Of a stretch of 64,000 nucleotides of DNA, positions 16,797 to 25,972 are shown one piece after another; the stretch's first letter is position 1, and every line of letters begins with the position of its first letter. A program made the position numbers and the translations under genes. Under the pieces are notes generated by a model that was given only the letters and a program-made list of their open reading frames with translations, made no database searches and was not told where the DNA came from. The DNA is taken from contig JAFMVE010000008.1 of NCBI GenBank assembly GCA_025499705.1, positions 62,001-126,000 on the forward strand, written 5' to 3'. The DNA comes from Carboxylicivirga caseinilyticus (GTDB lineage: Bacteria; Bacteroidota; Bacteroidia; Bacteroidales; Marinilabiliaceae).

Positions 16797-16804
16797 CAAA
16801 AATA
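16797..16804 (-). promoter_or_regulatory. Candidate -7 element of the peptide-maturation operon
   Basis: On the minus strand TATTTTTG matches TAnnTTTG, and the GTG start of the PqqD-like gene is 18 bases downstream, giving a very short leader. No clear -33 TTTG is seen. It suggests that the operon is transcribed separately from tsaD, which lies upstream in the same direction. Confidence 0.45.
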
Positions 16805-16906
16805 TAAAAAAACCACTATTAGCCTTGGCTTAATGTTAAAAGTTTGTTTTATTTTGACTAAATCGCTTTTTTACTGCTTCAATAAACACTTAAATTTGCG
16901 AATAGT

Positions 16907-17926
16907 TTAAAATTCTAATCGCGCAAAAGGGGCCGTTTCCTGACCAACAAATTCTTTTCGCAAATATTTATAATAACCATTAATAGCAATCATTGCTGCA
17001 TTGTCGGTCGTGTACGCAAACTTTGGTATATAGGTTACCCAATTATATTTATGTGCCGATTCATTTATTCTGTTTCGCAATCCTGAGTTGGCTGAAACGC
17101 CTCCAGCCAAAGCTATCTGCTTAATACCAGTGTCTTTCGAAGCTTTAATTAATTTGTTCATTAATGTATCGATAATGGTCTTTTGGAGGGAGGCACAAAT
17201 ATCATTTTTGTTTTCCTCAATAAAATCCGGATTGACCTTAATCTGATCTCTTAAGAAATAAAGAAATGAAGTTTTTAATCCACTAAAGCTGTAATCGTAA
17301 TTATCTATTCTAGGCTTACTAAAAGAATAAGCATTTTCATTACCCTGTGAAGCAAGTTTATCAATCAGGGGGCCTCCCGGATAAGGTAAACCCATTACTT
17401 TAGCACATTTATCAAACGCTTCACCTGCAGCATCGTCAATGGTCTGTCCAATAATCTCCATCTCCAAATGACTTTTAACCAAAACAATTTGACTATTACC
17501 TCCTGATACAAGCAGACATAAAAAAGGAAACTCAGGTTGATCAGTATCTTCCGGATGTTCTTTTATAAAATGAGCCAGAACATGTGCGTGCAAATGGTTC
17601 ACTTCAATTAAAGGTAAGTTATTTGCCAAAGCGAATCCTTTAGCGAAAGAAGTACCAACCAACAATGATCCCATTAGACCAGGCCCACGGGTAAATGCAA
17701 CTGCATTAATTTCGTCTTTATTTATTTTGGCATCCTTGATTGCTTTGTCTACAACTGGTATAATATTTTGCTGATGAGCACGCGAAGCTAATTCAGGTAC
17801 AACTCCTCCAAAAGCTTTGTGCACATCCTGATTTGCAACACAGTTTGATAGGATCACTTCATCTTTAAACACTGCTGCTGAAGTATCATCGCAAGATGAT
17901 TCAATGGCTAAAATAATCACACTCAT
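16907..17926 (-). CDS. tsaD: tRNA N6-adenosine threonylcarbamoyltransferase TsaD
   Basis: A 339-residue TsaD, which completes the t6A37 modification of tRNAs reading ANN codons. Visible motifs: IESSCDDTSAAV at the N-terminus, AFTRGPGLMGSLLVG, the metal-binding VNHLHAHVLAH (H-x3-H), LVSGGNSQIV and ALAGGVSANSGLR. The length is standard. It is followed in the same direction by the peptide operon after 127 bases and is divergent from tamB. Confidence 0.97.
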   Translation of the reverse strand: MSVIILAIESSCDDTSAAVFKDEVILSNCVANQDVHKAFGGVVPELASRAHQQNIIPVVDKAIKDAKINKDEINAVAFTRGPGLMGSLLVGTSFAKGFALANNLPLIEVNHLHAHVLAHFIKEHPEDTDQPEFPFLCLLVSGGNSQIVLVKSHLEMEIIGQTIDDAAGEAFDKCAKVMGLPYPGGPLIDKLASQGNENAYSFSKPRIDNYDYSFSGLKTSFLYFLRDQIKVNPDFIEENKNDICASLQKTIIDTLMNKLIKASKDTGIKQIALAGGVSANSGLRNRINESAHKYNWVTYIPKFAYTTDNAAMIAINGYYKYLRKEFVGQETAPFARLEF

Positions 17927-17978
17927 AATTTCTTCTTATAGAATTAGCTTCCTAGTCGTTTAAATTCCTTCTTTTTCT

Positions 17979-17986
17979 TAATTTTG
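17979..17986 (+). promoter_or_regulatory. Candidate -7 element upstream of tamB
   Basis: TAATTTTG matches TAnnTTTG; transcription would start near 17993. The -33 half is weak (TTTA with short spacing). It coincides with the in-frame stop codon that bounds the tamB reading frame upstream. Confidence 0.35.
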
Positions 17987-18050
17987 GTGGGGTTTTAAAC
18001 GGGTCAAAAATATAAAAAAAAATATCAAAATAGGACTGTATGTATTAGCG

Positions 18051-21000
18051 GTGCCATTGGGCTTACTGTTAATAGCATATATGCTTGTACTCATTCCTGC
18101 AGTTCAAACACGCATAGTTTCTTATTTGACCAATCAATTATCAGAAGAATTTAATACCGAAATTTCGGTAGGCAAAGTTTATATCAAGCCTTTTTCAAGT
18201 GTTATTCTTAAAAATGTATTGGTAAAAGATCAACAGAATGATACTTTAATGTTTGTTGAATCTCTCACGTCTCATATCGATTCTGTTTATTTCAGAGACA
18301 AAAGAATTTACTTATCGAGCCTTTCAATAAAAAAGCCTCATATTAATATTTATCAGCAAGATTCACTTTTTAACTATCAGTTTCTGTTTCGGAAGAAAAT
18401 TCAAACTGATACAATTGCTAATTTATGGAGGTTTGGAGTTAAGTCGGTTAATTTGACGAAAGGGGATGTTGTTTATAAAAAAACAAAGAAAGATCCAATT
18501 CTGATCAAAGGTGTTGATGTTGTATTAAGTGAGATTCATAAGGACAGTGTTTTTTCATTACGTCTGGATGAACTGCGTTTGACTGAAAAGGGAGGGTTTA
18601 TTGTTCAAGGAGCTTCTGGTTTAATTAGTGCCGGAAAAGAAAATCTGACGCTAAGTCAGATGCAGTTGAAAACATATAATTCCAGAATCGATTTGGATAG
18701 TTTATTTATTCATTATAATAATTCGAAACAAGGACCTGAAAAACTGGAACAATTCTATATTGGATTAAAACCTTCTTATATATCGCATCGTGACCTTGGC
18801 TTATTTGTTGATTTAAAGCAATTGGGTAATCTTCCGTTTAATATTTCGGGAGAAGCTTATGGCTCCATAAAAAATATCAAAGGGCGAAATGTTCGTTTCG
18901 ATTTTGGTGCTGAGTCATCCATTTCAACCAGTTTTGATATTAATGGGTTGCCAAATATTAATGAAACATTCCTTTATCTAAATATAAAAGACCTATATAC
19001 TACTCCAGCTGATCTTCGTTATATCATGGCATATGATAAAGTGATGGCCTATCAATTACCAAAGTCATTGGATAATTTAGGTAACATTCATTATAAAGGA
19101 AGTTTAACTGGATTTCTAAGTGATATAGTTGCTTTTGGTGAGTTTTCAACCGATTTAGGATCCATCACAACTGATATAGGTTTGAAAGTAAACGACAAGC
19201 AAGGTCTTGTCTTTGCGGGTAATCTTGCCACATCTGATTTTAATGTGGGAGGAATTTTGGGAGCTTCAGAACGGATGGATCATTTATTTATGGAAGTCTC
19301 TATTCAGGGAAACAGAAAGTCATCCGAGTCGTTTTATGCTTTTATGGATGGGGTAGTTGATTCGTTAGAAATAAATCGATATAATTACAAGAATATTACC
19401 CTTAACGGACTGTTTGCCAATAATAGATTTGACGGTTCATTCGGAGTTGATGACCCCAACGGAAAATTGGCTTTTAACGGTAAAATTGATTTATCGGAAG
19501 AAGAACCAAACTTTGATTTTAAAGCCATTATAGAAGGTGCTAAACTGGATAAACTAAATCTGCTTCCAAAGATCGTGGACAATGAATTGTCGATGGTATT
19601 AACATCAAATTTCACGGGTAAAGATATTAATGATGTTATCGGTTATATTACAGTTAATAATGCTGAATTTATTTCACCGGAGCACAATGTAAGGATGGAC
19701 TCTTTGTTGTTGATTTCAGTGAGGGAAGGAGATGAAAAACATATTGTTTTGCAGTCGGATTTGATGGAAGGTGATTTAATAGGAACATACAACTTTACCT
19801 ATTTTAGACAAATCTTTATAAAACACATACAACAGTATTTGCCGGCATTAGAGAATTTATTACCTCAAAAAGAAGTGAGACTGCGCGAGAATGATTTTAC
19901 TTTTTCATGTCGCTTGAAGAAAATGAGTGAATTGATGAATTTACTTCAGCCGGATCTAGTGGTTTCTGATGATGGCATTGTGTTGGGTAAATTTAATAGT
20001 AAGGAAAATGTTCTGGATCTTACTGTAGAACTGGGAGAGTTTGAATATAAGGAATTAATTTTGGTCAATCCGGAATTACAAATAGCTTCAAATGATAAGA
20101 ATGACCTCTCGATTATTACAAGGTGTAAAGAGGTTCTGTTGAATGAGTCGTCCCTGTTGCAAAATTTCAGTCTGCACAATTTGCTTTATAATGATTCTGT
20201 TCAGGTTAATGCCTATTGGAACAACTGGAGCGAGGTGAACAATAGTGGATCAATCCATGCTGCGGCCAATATAAAGAGTAATACTTCAGGACTTTATGCT
20301 TCTATCAATGTAGAACCTTCATATGTGATGGTAAAAGATAGTATTTGGGAGATTCAGGCAACCCGTATCAACTATCATCCCATGGGATTATCGATGAGGA
20401 ATTTCAGAATTCATCATAATAATCAGGAATTGGGTATTAATGGATTCTTGCATAAAACAGCAGAAGATGGATTGGAAGTACATATGCAGAATATCAGACT
20501 TGGAGATATTGTTTCTGCTCAAAATGTTGAGGGTTTAAGTCTTGATGGATTATTGAATGGTAACGTTCATGTTGCAGATTTTTATCGGACACCTATAGTT
20601 ACAAGTGAATTAAAAGTTGCAGATTTTGTATTTAATGATGATCAGATTGGGGATTTTTATCTAAACACCGACTACATGCCGGCAGAAAAAAGACTGGCAA
20701 TAAATTCAAAAATACAGAAAGGTGAAAGTCAGCCATTACTGGGTGGCGGATATGTGGATATGAATACTCTGGCGGTTGATCTCAATTATAAACTTGACAG
20801 TTTGGAAATTGGGTTTCTTAATCTTTATTTAAAGAAGATTATGCAGAACCTTTCCGGAACGGCATCAGGGGGCCTGGCTGTTCAGGGCAAGATTACCGAA
20901 CCTGAGTTAGTGGGTAAAGTAAATATCAATAAAGCTTTTTTTGATGTCGACTTGTTGCAAACAACTTATTCCGTTTCTGATTCGATAATATTCAAACCAC

Positions 21001-22430
21001 ATCAGATTGATTTTAGATCGATGACAGTACGCGACAGGTATGGTAAAGAAGGATCATTTAATGGTGTGATCAATCATACCGGATTTCATAATATGACATA
21101 CAATCTGGCACTACTCACCAATAATATGTTGGTTCTAGATACCAGGTTTAAAGATAATCCCATCTATTATGGAACTGTGTTTGCCGATGGAAACATGTCA
21201 ATAACAGGGAGAACAGATGATTTAATAATAGATATTAGTGGGCAGACCAAGAGCAATACTCTTTTCTATATTCCTTTAACCAGTGATGAGGTGATTGAAG
21301 AATCAAATTTTATTCGATTTGCAAAACCTAAACTCGACCAGAATGAAGCCATTGATGAAGTGCCGGAAGAAGATTATTTGACCGATTTTTCAGGAATGAC
21401 GGTAACAATGGATTTGGATATTACACCAGATGCACAAACACAGGTGATTTTTGATTCTAAAATTGGCGATATTCTAAAAGGAAGTGGAAATGGAAATCTA
21501 CAGATAAGGATGGATAAAGAAGGTGGCGTTAACTTCTTTGGTGATTTTAGTTTTGTTGAAGGAGATTATTTATTCACGTTACAGAATGTTCTGAATAAAC
21601 GATTTATCATTAATCAGGGAAGTAAAATACGTTGGGATGGTGATCCGTATGATGCAAAGATTGATTTGAATGCAACTTATAAACTGAAGGCCTCACTATA
21701 TGATTTGGTTAGATCTACCATTACTGATGAACAAATGCTACAGGATTATAGCCGACGTATTCCTGTTCATTGTAACTTGTTGTTGAATGATCGTTTGATG
21801 AAACCCAATATTAAGTTTCAGATTGAGACCCCTTCTGCTCAAAAAAATAACCAGGATGTAATTGATGCTTATATTAATACAGAAGAAGAATTAAACAGAC
21901 AGGTTTTATCGCTTCTGGTATTGAATAGATTCTTTACCGATGATAATTTATCAAATACAGTCTCAGATGGAAACCGATCAACGGGTAACAATGCTGCCTT
22001 GGTTACTACTTCAGAGATGTTGTCTAATCAGTTAAGCCACTGGTTGTCACAGATTAGTAGTGATTTTGATATTGGTGTTAGTTATCGACCAGGAGAAGAG
22101 GGTATTTCCAACGATGAGATTGAAGTAGCTTTGTCGACACAGGTTTTTAATAACAGGGTTACCATTAATGGTAATGTTGGATACGGACAAGATAATACAC
22201 GTACCAGTAATCTTATTGGTGACTTTGATGTGGATGTTAAGTTAAATCAATCAGGAACACTAAGAGGTAAAGCTTATACAGTTACCAATAACGATATTAT
22301 CTATACCGAATCACCCACGCGTCAGGGGGTTGGTATTTCATTTAAAGAGGAGTTTGATTCGGTTAGAGAACTGATGAGAAAATATTGGAGAAAATTTACC
22401 GGAGAAGGTAAAAAGGAAGATGACGAGTAG
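18051..22430 (+). CDS. TamB-like translocation/assembly module protein
   Basis: A 1459-residue inner-membrane-anchored periplasmic protein. An N-terminal membrane helix (LLIAYMLVLIPAVQTRIV) is followed by an AsmA/TamB-type long beta-rich body, and the C-terminal about 400 residues match the TamB domain (GGVNFFGDFSFVEGDYLFTL, INQGSKIRWDGDPYDAKIDL, LSLLVLNRF, SDFDIGVSYRPG). It likely moves lipids or helps insert outer-membrane proteins. The only standard start codon in frame is GTG at 18051, which drops a basic stretch (KNIKKNIK) that would normally precede the helix; the frame stays open back to 17982. The true start is uncertain. It is followed by exbB-exbD-exbD-tonB. Confidence 0.85.
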   Translation: MPLGLLLIAYMLVLIPAVQTRIVSYLTNQLSEEFNTEISVGKVYIKPFSSVILKNVLVKDQQNDTLMFVESLTSHIDSVYFRDKRIYLSSLSIKKPHINIYQQDSLFNYQFLFRKKIQTDTIANLWRFGVKSVNLTKGDVVYKKTKKDPILIKGVDVVLSEIHKDSVFSLRLDELRLTEKGGFIVQGASGLISAGKENLTLSQMQLKTYNSRIDLDSLFIHYNNSKQGPEKLEQFYIGLKPSYISHRDLGLFVDLKQLGNLPFNISGEAYGSIKNIKGRNVRFDFGAESSISTSFDINGLPNINETFLYLNIKDLYTTPADLRYIMAYDKVMAYQLPKSLDNLGNIHYKGSLTGFLSDIVAFGEFSTDLGSITTDIGLKVNDKQGLVFAGNLATSDFNVGGILGASERMDHLFMEVSIQGNRKSSESFYAFMDGVVDSLEINRYNYKNITLNGLFANNRFDGSFGVDDPNGKLAFNGKIDLSEEEPNFDFKAIIEGAKLDKLNLLPKIVDNELSMVLTSNFTGKDINDVIGYITVNNAEFISPEHNVRMDSLLLISVREGDEKHIVLQSDLMEGDLIGTYNFTYFRQIFIKHIQQYLPALENLLPQKEVRLRENDFTFSCRLKKMSELMNLLQPDLVVSDDGIVLGKFNSKENVLDLTVELGEFEYKELILVNPELQIASNDKNDLSIITRCKEVLLNESSLLQNFSLHNLLYNDSVQVNAYWNNWSEVNNSGSIHAAANIKSNTSGLYASINVEPSYVMVKDSIWEIQATRINYHPMGLSMRNFRIHHNNQELGINGFLHKTAEDGLEVHMQNIRLGDIVSAQNVEGLSLDGLLNGNVHVADFYRTPIVTSELKVADFVFNDDQIGDFYLNTDYMPAEKRLAINSKIQKGESQPLLGGGYVDMNTLAVDLNYKLDSLEIGFLNLYLKKIMQNLSGTASGGLAVQGKITEPELVGKVNINKAFFDVDLLQTTYSVSDSIIFKPHQIDFRSMTVRDRYGKEGSFNGVINHTGFHNMTYNLALLTNNMLVLDTRFKDNPIYYGTVFADGNMSITGRTDDLIIDISGQTKSNTLFYIPLTSDEVIEESNFIRFAKPKLDQNEAIDEVPEEDYLTDFSGMTVTMDLDITPDAQTQVIFDSKIGDILKGSGNGNLQIRMDKEGGVNFFGDFSFVEGDYLFTLQNVLNKRFIINQGSKIRWDGDPYDAKIDLNATYKLKASLYDLVRSTITDEQMLQDYSRRIPVHCNLLLNDRLMKPNIKFQIETPSAQKNNQDVIDAYINTEEELNRQVLSLLVLNRFFTDDNLSNTVSDGNRSTGNNAALVTTSEMLSNQLSHWLSQISSDFDIGVSYRPGEEGISNDEIEVALSTQVFNNRVTINGNVGYGQDNTRTSNLIGDFDVDVKLNQSGTLRGKAYTVTNNDIIYTESPTRQGVGISFKEEFDSVRELMRKYWRKFTGEGKKEDDE

Positions 22431-22524
22431 AATAATAGTTAAATCTTTACGTTTACACTATTGAATGATAGGTGCAGTTTGCATTTTTATTATTTTAGCT
22501 GATCAGAAATCTAGAAATATAACA

Positions 22525-23220
22525 ATGAATTTATTACTATTTATACAGTCAACGGCTGAGAACATTGCTGATGTAAATCTCGAAGAGGGAGCAGAACAAA
22601 GCATGAACTACATTGAGATGGCCATGAAAGGTGGTTGGATTATGATTCCACTGCTTTTATTATCGGTTGTTTCGGTATATATCTTTTTTGAGCGTTATAT
22701 GGCTATTAAAAAGGCCTCAAAAGAGGATGATGGCTTTATGAATAAAATCAAGGATTATATCCATGATGGTAAAATCGATTCTGCCATTGCTTTGTGCCAG
22801 TCGCACGATTTTCCTATTTCCCGAATGATCGAAAAAGGAATAACACGTATTGGTCGTCCATTAAATGATGTGAATACAGCCATCGAGAATGTGGGTAACC
22901 TGGAGATTAGTAGATTGGAAAAGAGTTTGCCAACATTGGCAACAGTTGCAGGTGGTGCTCCTATGATTGGTTTCCTTGGTACCGTAATTGGTATGATCCG
23001 TGCCTTTTATGATATGGCTAATGCAGGTAATAATATTGATGTGAGTCTACTCTCATCAGGTATCTATACTGCAATGGTAACTACTGTGACAGGTTTGGTA
23101 ATTGGTATCATTGCGTATTTCGCCTATAATATTCTGGTGGCTAAAGTTGAAAAGGTTGTCTTTAAGATGGAAGCGCGTACTATGGAGTTTATGGATCTGT
23201 TGAATGAACCAGCTCACTAA
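22525..23220 (+). CDS. exbB: MotA/TolQ/ExbB proton channel family protein
   Basis: About 231 residues from the chosen ATG at 22525; an upstream in-frame ATG at 22465 would add 20 residues without family support. The protein has three membrane segments (GGWIMIPLLLLSVVSVYIFF; ATVAGGAPMIGFLGTVIGMI; YTAMVTTVTGLVIGIIAYFA) and the conserved GFLGTVIGMIRAF motif. With the two ExbD-like proteins it should form the proton-driven stator that energises the TonB/TolA-like protein encoded next. The preceding extracytoplasmic stretch with the EEGAEQ segment is typical of Bacteroidota ExbB. Confidence 0.93.
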   Translation: MNLLLFIQSTAENIADVNLEEGAEQSMNYIEMAMKGGWIMIPLLLLSVVSVYIFFERYMAIKKASKEDDGFMNKIKDYIHDGKIDSAIALCQSHDFPISRMIEKGITRIGRPLNDVNTAIENVGNLEISRLEKSLPTLATVAGGAPMIGFLGTVIGMIRAFYDMANAGNNIDVSLLSSGIYTAMVTTVTGLVIGIIAYFAYNILVAKVEKVVFKMEARTMEFMDLLNEPAH

Positions 23221-23222
23221 AA

Positions 23223-23612
23223 ATGGCTTTAAAGCGAAGAACAAAAATAAGTGCCAGTTTCAGTATGTCGTCCATGACCGACATTGTGTTTTTATTGCTG
23301 ATCTTTTTTATGATCACATCAACAATGGTGCATCCTAATGCTATCAAACTGTTGATACCAAAGAAAAGCACAAAAAAGGTTGTTGTGGATACCTATTTGA
23401 ATGTGAGAGTAACAGCATCAGGTCGATTTGTAGTTGATGGAAAATGGATGGGGAGTGATCAGGTGGAAGGCAGTCTGACCCGATTATTTGCTCGAAACGA
23501 TAATTCAATTATTCGTTTGCAAACAGATGCTAATGCTTCAACAGGCGATGCTGCCCGGGTATTGGATATTGCTGAATCGAATGGTGTAAAAGTAATCTTG
23601 GATATCAGGTAA
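23223..23612 (+). CDS. exbD: ExbD/TolR family protein, first copy
   Basis: A 129-residue protein with a single membrane helix containing the essential Asp in SSMTDIVFLLLIFFMITSTM, then a periplasmic domain. It starts two bases after exbB stops and overlaps the next exbD by one base. Two tandem ExbD genes are common in Bacteroidota and probably form a heterodimer inside the ExbB ring. Confidence 0.95.
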   Translation: MALKRRTKISASFSMSSMTDIVFLLLIFFMITSTMVHPNAIKLLIPKKSTKKVVVDTYLNVRVTASGRFVVDGKWMGSDQVEGSLTRLFARNDNSIIRLQTDANASTGDAARVLDIAESNGVKVILDIR

Positions 23613-24007
23613 TGGGACTGAAAAAAAGAAGTAAGGTTGAATCAGGTTTCAGTATGTCGTCGATGACTGACATCGTGTTTCTGTTGTTGATATTCTTTAT
23701 GATCACATCAACTCTGGTGACTCCTGTCGCAAATAAAAACCTGTCTTTACCAAAGAGTGATCATCAGGTATCAGCCAAGCCCAATACTACTATTTCGGTA
23801 ACAGCTGATCAGGAGTATTTTGTGCAGGGTGAAAAGGTTTCTTTCTGGCAGATAGAAAAGAAATTACAGGAAATATTAGCTGATAGTCCTGAAATGTATG
23901 TTGCTTTACATGTTGACGAGACGGTACCTTTTTCGGTAGTTGGTAAGATACGGGATATTGCTATCCGCAATAAATATAAGTTGATTTTGGCCACACAAGC
24001 CAAGTAA
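23612..24007 (+). CDS. exbD: ExbD/TolR family protein, second copy
   Basis: A 131-residue paralogue of the preceding protein, with nearly the same membrane segment (SSMTDIVFLLLIFFMITSTL) and a diverged periplasmic part (LSLPKSDHQVSAKP, then AIRNKYKLILATQAK). The start codon ATG overlaps the previous stop. It is co-transcribed with exbB and the tonB-like gene two bases further on. Confidence 0.95.
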   Translation: MGLKKRSKVESGFSMSSMTDIVFLLLIFFMITSTLVTPVANKNLSLPKSDHQVSAKPNTTISVTADQEYFVQGEKVSFWQIEKKLQEILADSPEMYVALHVDETVPFSVVGKIRDIAIRNKYKLILATQAK

Positions 24008-24009
24008 GT

Positions 24010-24909
24010 ATGGATGAGAAAAACAAACGATACGGTGTAATTGGTACAACAGTATTTCATTCTTTACTGTTGTTGTTCCTGATTTTCTTCGGGCTGTCTT
24101 CATTGCCCAAAGGAGAAGAAGGGATACTGGTGAGTTTTGGAGATACAGTATTGGGTCAAGGGCCTGAGGAGCCAAAAGAATCTGAGGCTGTAAAACAGGA
24201 GAAGGTAACACCACCGCCTGTTAAAACACCGGAACCCACCCAACCCGATCCGATAAAAGAAGATATCAAAACACAGGATTATGATGATGCTCCGGTTGTA
24301 AAATCGGAAGCCCAAAAGCAAAAAGAGAAAGAAGAAAAGGACCGTTTGGATAAAGAGCGTAAAGAACGCGAAGAGCAGGAAAAGATTCGTCAGGCTGAAT
24401 TGGAGCGTCAACGACAAGAAGAGGCTGAGCGAAAGCGTATTGAGGAAGAAGAGCGCAAACGTCAGGAAGAACTTGATCGCAAAGCAGCTGAAGCCCGTGA
24501 TAAAGTGAAAGGAGCATTTGGTAAAGGAACAGGTGATAATACTTCGGAAGGTAATACCGGTGGTACAGGTAATCAGGGGCAGACAACAGGTGGAAATACT
24601 ACTAACCGAACCGGCTCAGGAAAAGGTAATTCCGGTAATGGATTTGATTTAACAGGTAGGAGTTTGGTTGGAGGATTACCAAAGCCCACGTACAATATTC
24701 AGGAAGAAGGAATTGTTGTTGTTGAAATAACGGTAGATCGCAATGGTAATGTGATAACTGCAGTACCTATTCTGAGAGGTTCAACAACCCAAAATAATTA
24801 CTTGCAGAGTAAGGCTATCGAAGCTGCAAAAAAGGCAAAGTTTAATGCCGATAAGGAAGCTGCTGCCTATCAAAAAGGAACCATTACCTATCATTTTGTT
24901 TTGGATTAA
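24010..24909 (+). CDS. tonB: TonB-like energy transducer with TolA-like charged coiled coil
   Basis: A 299-residue protein. A membrane helix lies at about 11-30 (TVFHSLLLLFLIFFGLSS). It is followed by a Pro-rich stretch (TPPPVKTPEPTQPDPIKED), a Lys/Glu/Arg-rich helical segment (about 95-165), a Gly/Thr/Asn-rich linker, and a C-terminal TonB domain (VVVEITVDRNGNVITAVPIL ... ending YHFVLD). The charged helical segment is like TolA domain II, so the protein mixes TonB and TolA traits. It should carry energy from ExbB/ExbD to outer-membrane receptors or to a Tol-type task; the tamB neighbour favours envelope upkeep. Confidence 0.85.
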   Translation: MDEKNKRYGVIGTTVFHSLLLLFLIFFGLSSLPKGEEGILVSFGDTVLGQGPEEPKESEAVKQEKVTPPPVKTPEPTQPDPIKEDIKTQDYDDAPVVKSEAQKQKEKEEKDRLDKERKEREEQEKIRQAELERQRQEEAERKRIEEEERKRQEELDRKAAEARDKVKGAFGKGTGDNTSEGNTGGTGNQGQTTGGNTTNRTGSGKGNSGNGFDLTGRSLVGGLPKPTYNIQEEGIVVVEITVDRNGNVITAVPILRGSTTQNNYLQSKAIEAAKKAKFNADKEAAAYQKGTITYHFVLD

Positions 24910-24997
24910 GCTATCCTTTGTTTCCAAACGAAGGGTTCATGTCAAATCAATTCTGATTGATATACAATAAACTGAATTATGGAATTCATAAATATAA

Positions 24998-25021
24998 ACT
25001 ACTCGATAGGAATCGAGTAGT
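24998..25021. repeat. Inverted repeat after the tonB-like gene
   Basis: ACTACTCGAT and ATCGAGTAGT form a perfect 10-bp stem with the loop AGGA. It lacks a T-run but lies about 90 bases after the tonB-like stop codon, between convergent transcripts, and may end both. Confidence 0.5.
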
Positions 25022-25079
25022 AGGGATTGACTAAAATTAGTTGGTTAGTTTTTTAGAATTACACTTATAATATCTAAAT

Positions 25080-25134
25080 GCGAAGCGTTCTAACTTCTAT
25101 TATCTATATCCGATAGAAATAGATGGGGAAGTTA
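25080..25134. repeat. Intergenic repeat, member of a dispersed CTAA-type family
   Basis: The segment begins GCGAAGCGTTCTAACTTCTA and folds as CTAACTTC (25090-25097) with GAAGTTAG (25127-25134), with a nested ATCTAT/ATAGAT pair. The start closely matches 32773-32800 (GCGAAGCAATCTGACTTCTA), which lies beyond glyA. It sits between the convergent tonB-like and TauE/SafE genes. Confidence 0.45.
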
Positions 25135-25150
25135 GGAAATGTTGTGATAC

Positions 25151-25921
25151 TTAAAAAAGCAATCCAAACACGCCCAATACTTTCATTGCAGCCAGCATAA
25201 CAGCTATCAGTAAAATATATCGTATGGGTTTTACCCCAATTTGTTTGGCGTATTTCGATGCAATAAATGCCCCTGTTGCGTTTCCTGCTGAAAGTATGAA
25301 TCCATATAAGTAATTAATCTGCCCGGCCCAGATAAATACAATTAATGCTATTGCTGTGTAGCATAAGACTATTAAAACTTTTACAGCATTGGCCTGAATC
25401 AGGTTGTAACCAACTCCCAAAACCAATCCGGCAAGGAGTAAGAAGCCAACGCCGGCCTGTATAAATCCACCATAGAAACCAATTAAAAAGAAAATGACCA
25501 GTTGCCAGTAAGTAGGTTTTCCTTCAATCTGTCCGGCTTGTTCTTTTATCCATTTGTCTGGTTTAAACAGAATAACAAAAAACATAACAAACAATAAAGC
25601 ACCGATAAAGTAATTCAAAGCCTGTTCGCTAATGTTGATGGAAAACAAAGCTCCGGCAAGTGATCCAACCAAGGCCGGTAAAACTAAATAAAGGTTACTC
25701 TTATAATCCAGTATCTTTTGTTTTCGAAAATTACGGACGGCAACAATATTCTGAATAAATATGGCCACCCGGTTGGTGGCATTAGCCTGGTGGGGACTTA
25801 ATCCCAGAAACATCAACATGGGCAGGGTTATCAACGATCCGCTTCCGGCAAGCGTATTGATAAAACCGGCAAATAACCCGGCAAGGATTAGAAGAAGAAT
25901 ATTAATGCCTGAAATGTCCAT
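25151..25921 (-). CDS. TauE/SafE family membrane permease
   Basis: A 256-residue protein with about eight membrane helices. Two repeats of the family are visible: an N-terminal GLFAGFINTLAGSGSLITLP followed by PHQANATNRVAIF, and a second GFYGGFIQAGVGFLLLAG followed by NAVKVLIVLCY. Members export sulfite, sulfoacetate or similar anions; the substrate here cannot be read. It precedes the large TonB-receptor gene in the same direction after 51 bases; a functional link is not obvious. Confidence 0.88.
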   Translation of the reverse strand: MDISGINILLLILAGLFAGFINTLAGSGSLITLPMLMFLGLSPHQANATNRVAIFIQNIVAVRNFRKQKILDYKSNLYLVLPALVGSLAGALFSINISEQALNYFIGALLFVMFFVILFKPDKWIKEQAGQIEGKPTYWQLVIFFLIGFYGGFIQAGVGFLLLAGLVLGVGYNLIQANAVKVLIVLCYTAIALIVFIWAGQINYLYGFILSAGNATGAFIASKYAKQIGVKPIRYILLIAVMLAAMKVLGVFGLLF

Positions 25922-25972
25922 AGGGTAAAAGTAATAAAAAGCTAGTAGCTGTCAGATGATGGCTATTAGCTT

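Noticed and set aside
13062-16804. Lasso-peptide cluster as an explanation for the PqqD-like/HprK-like/ABC operon
   Set aside because: No asparagine-synthase-like cyclase and no transglutaminase-like B2 peptidase are present, and the candidate core lacks the usual Gly1...Asp/Glu ring layout. A RiPP-type operon without a named class is the safer call.
23809-24586. Several minus-strand open frames opposite exbD and tonB
   Set aside because: They arise from the Pro- and Lys/Glu-rich repetitive coding of the tonB-like gene on the plus strand and have no start or family support.
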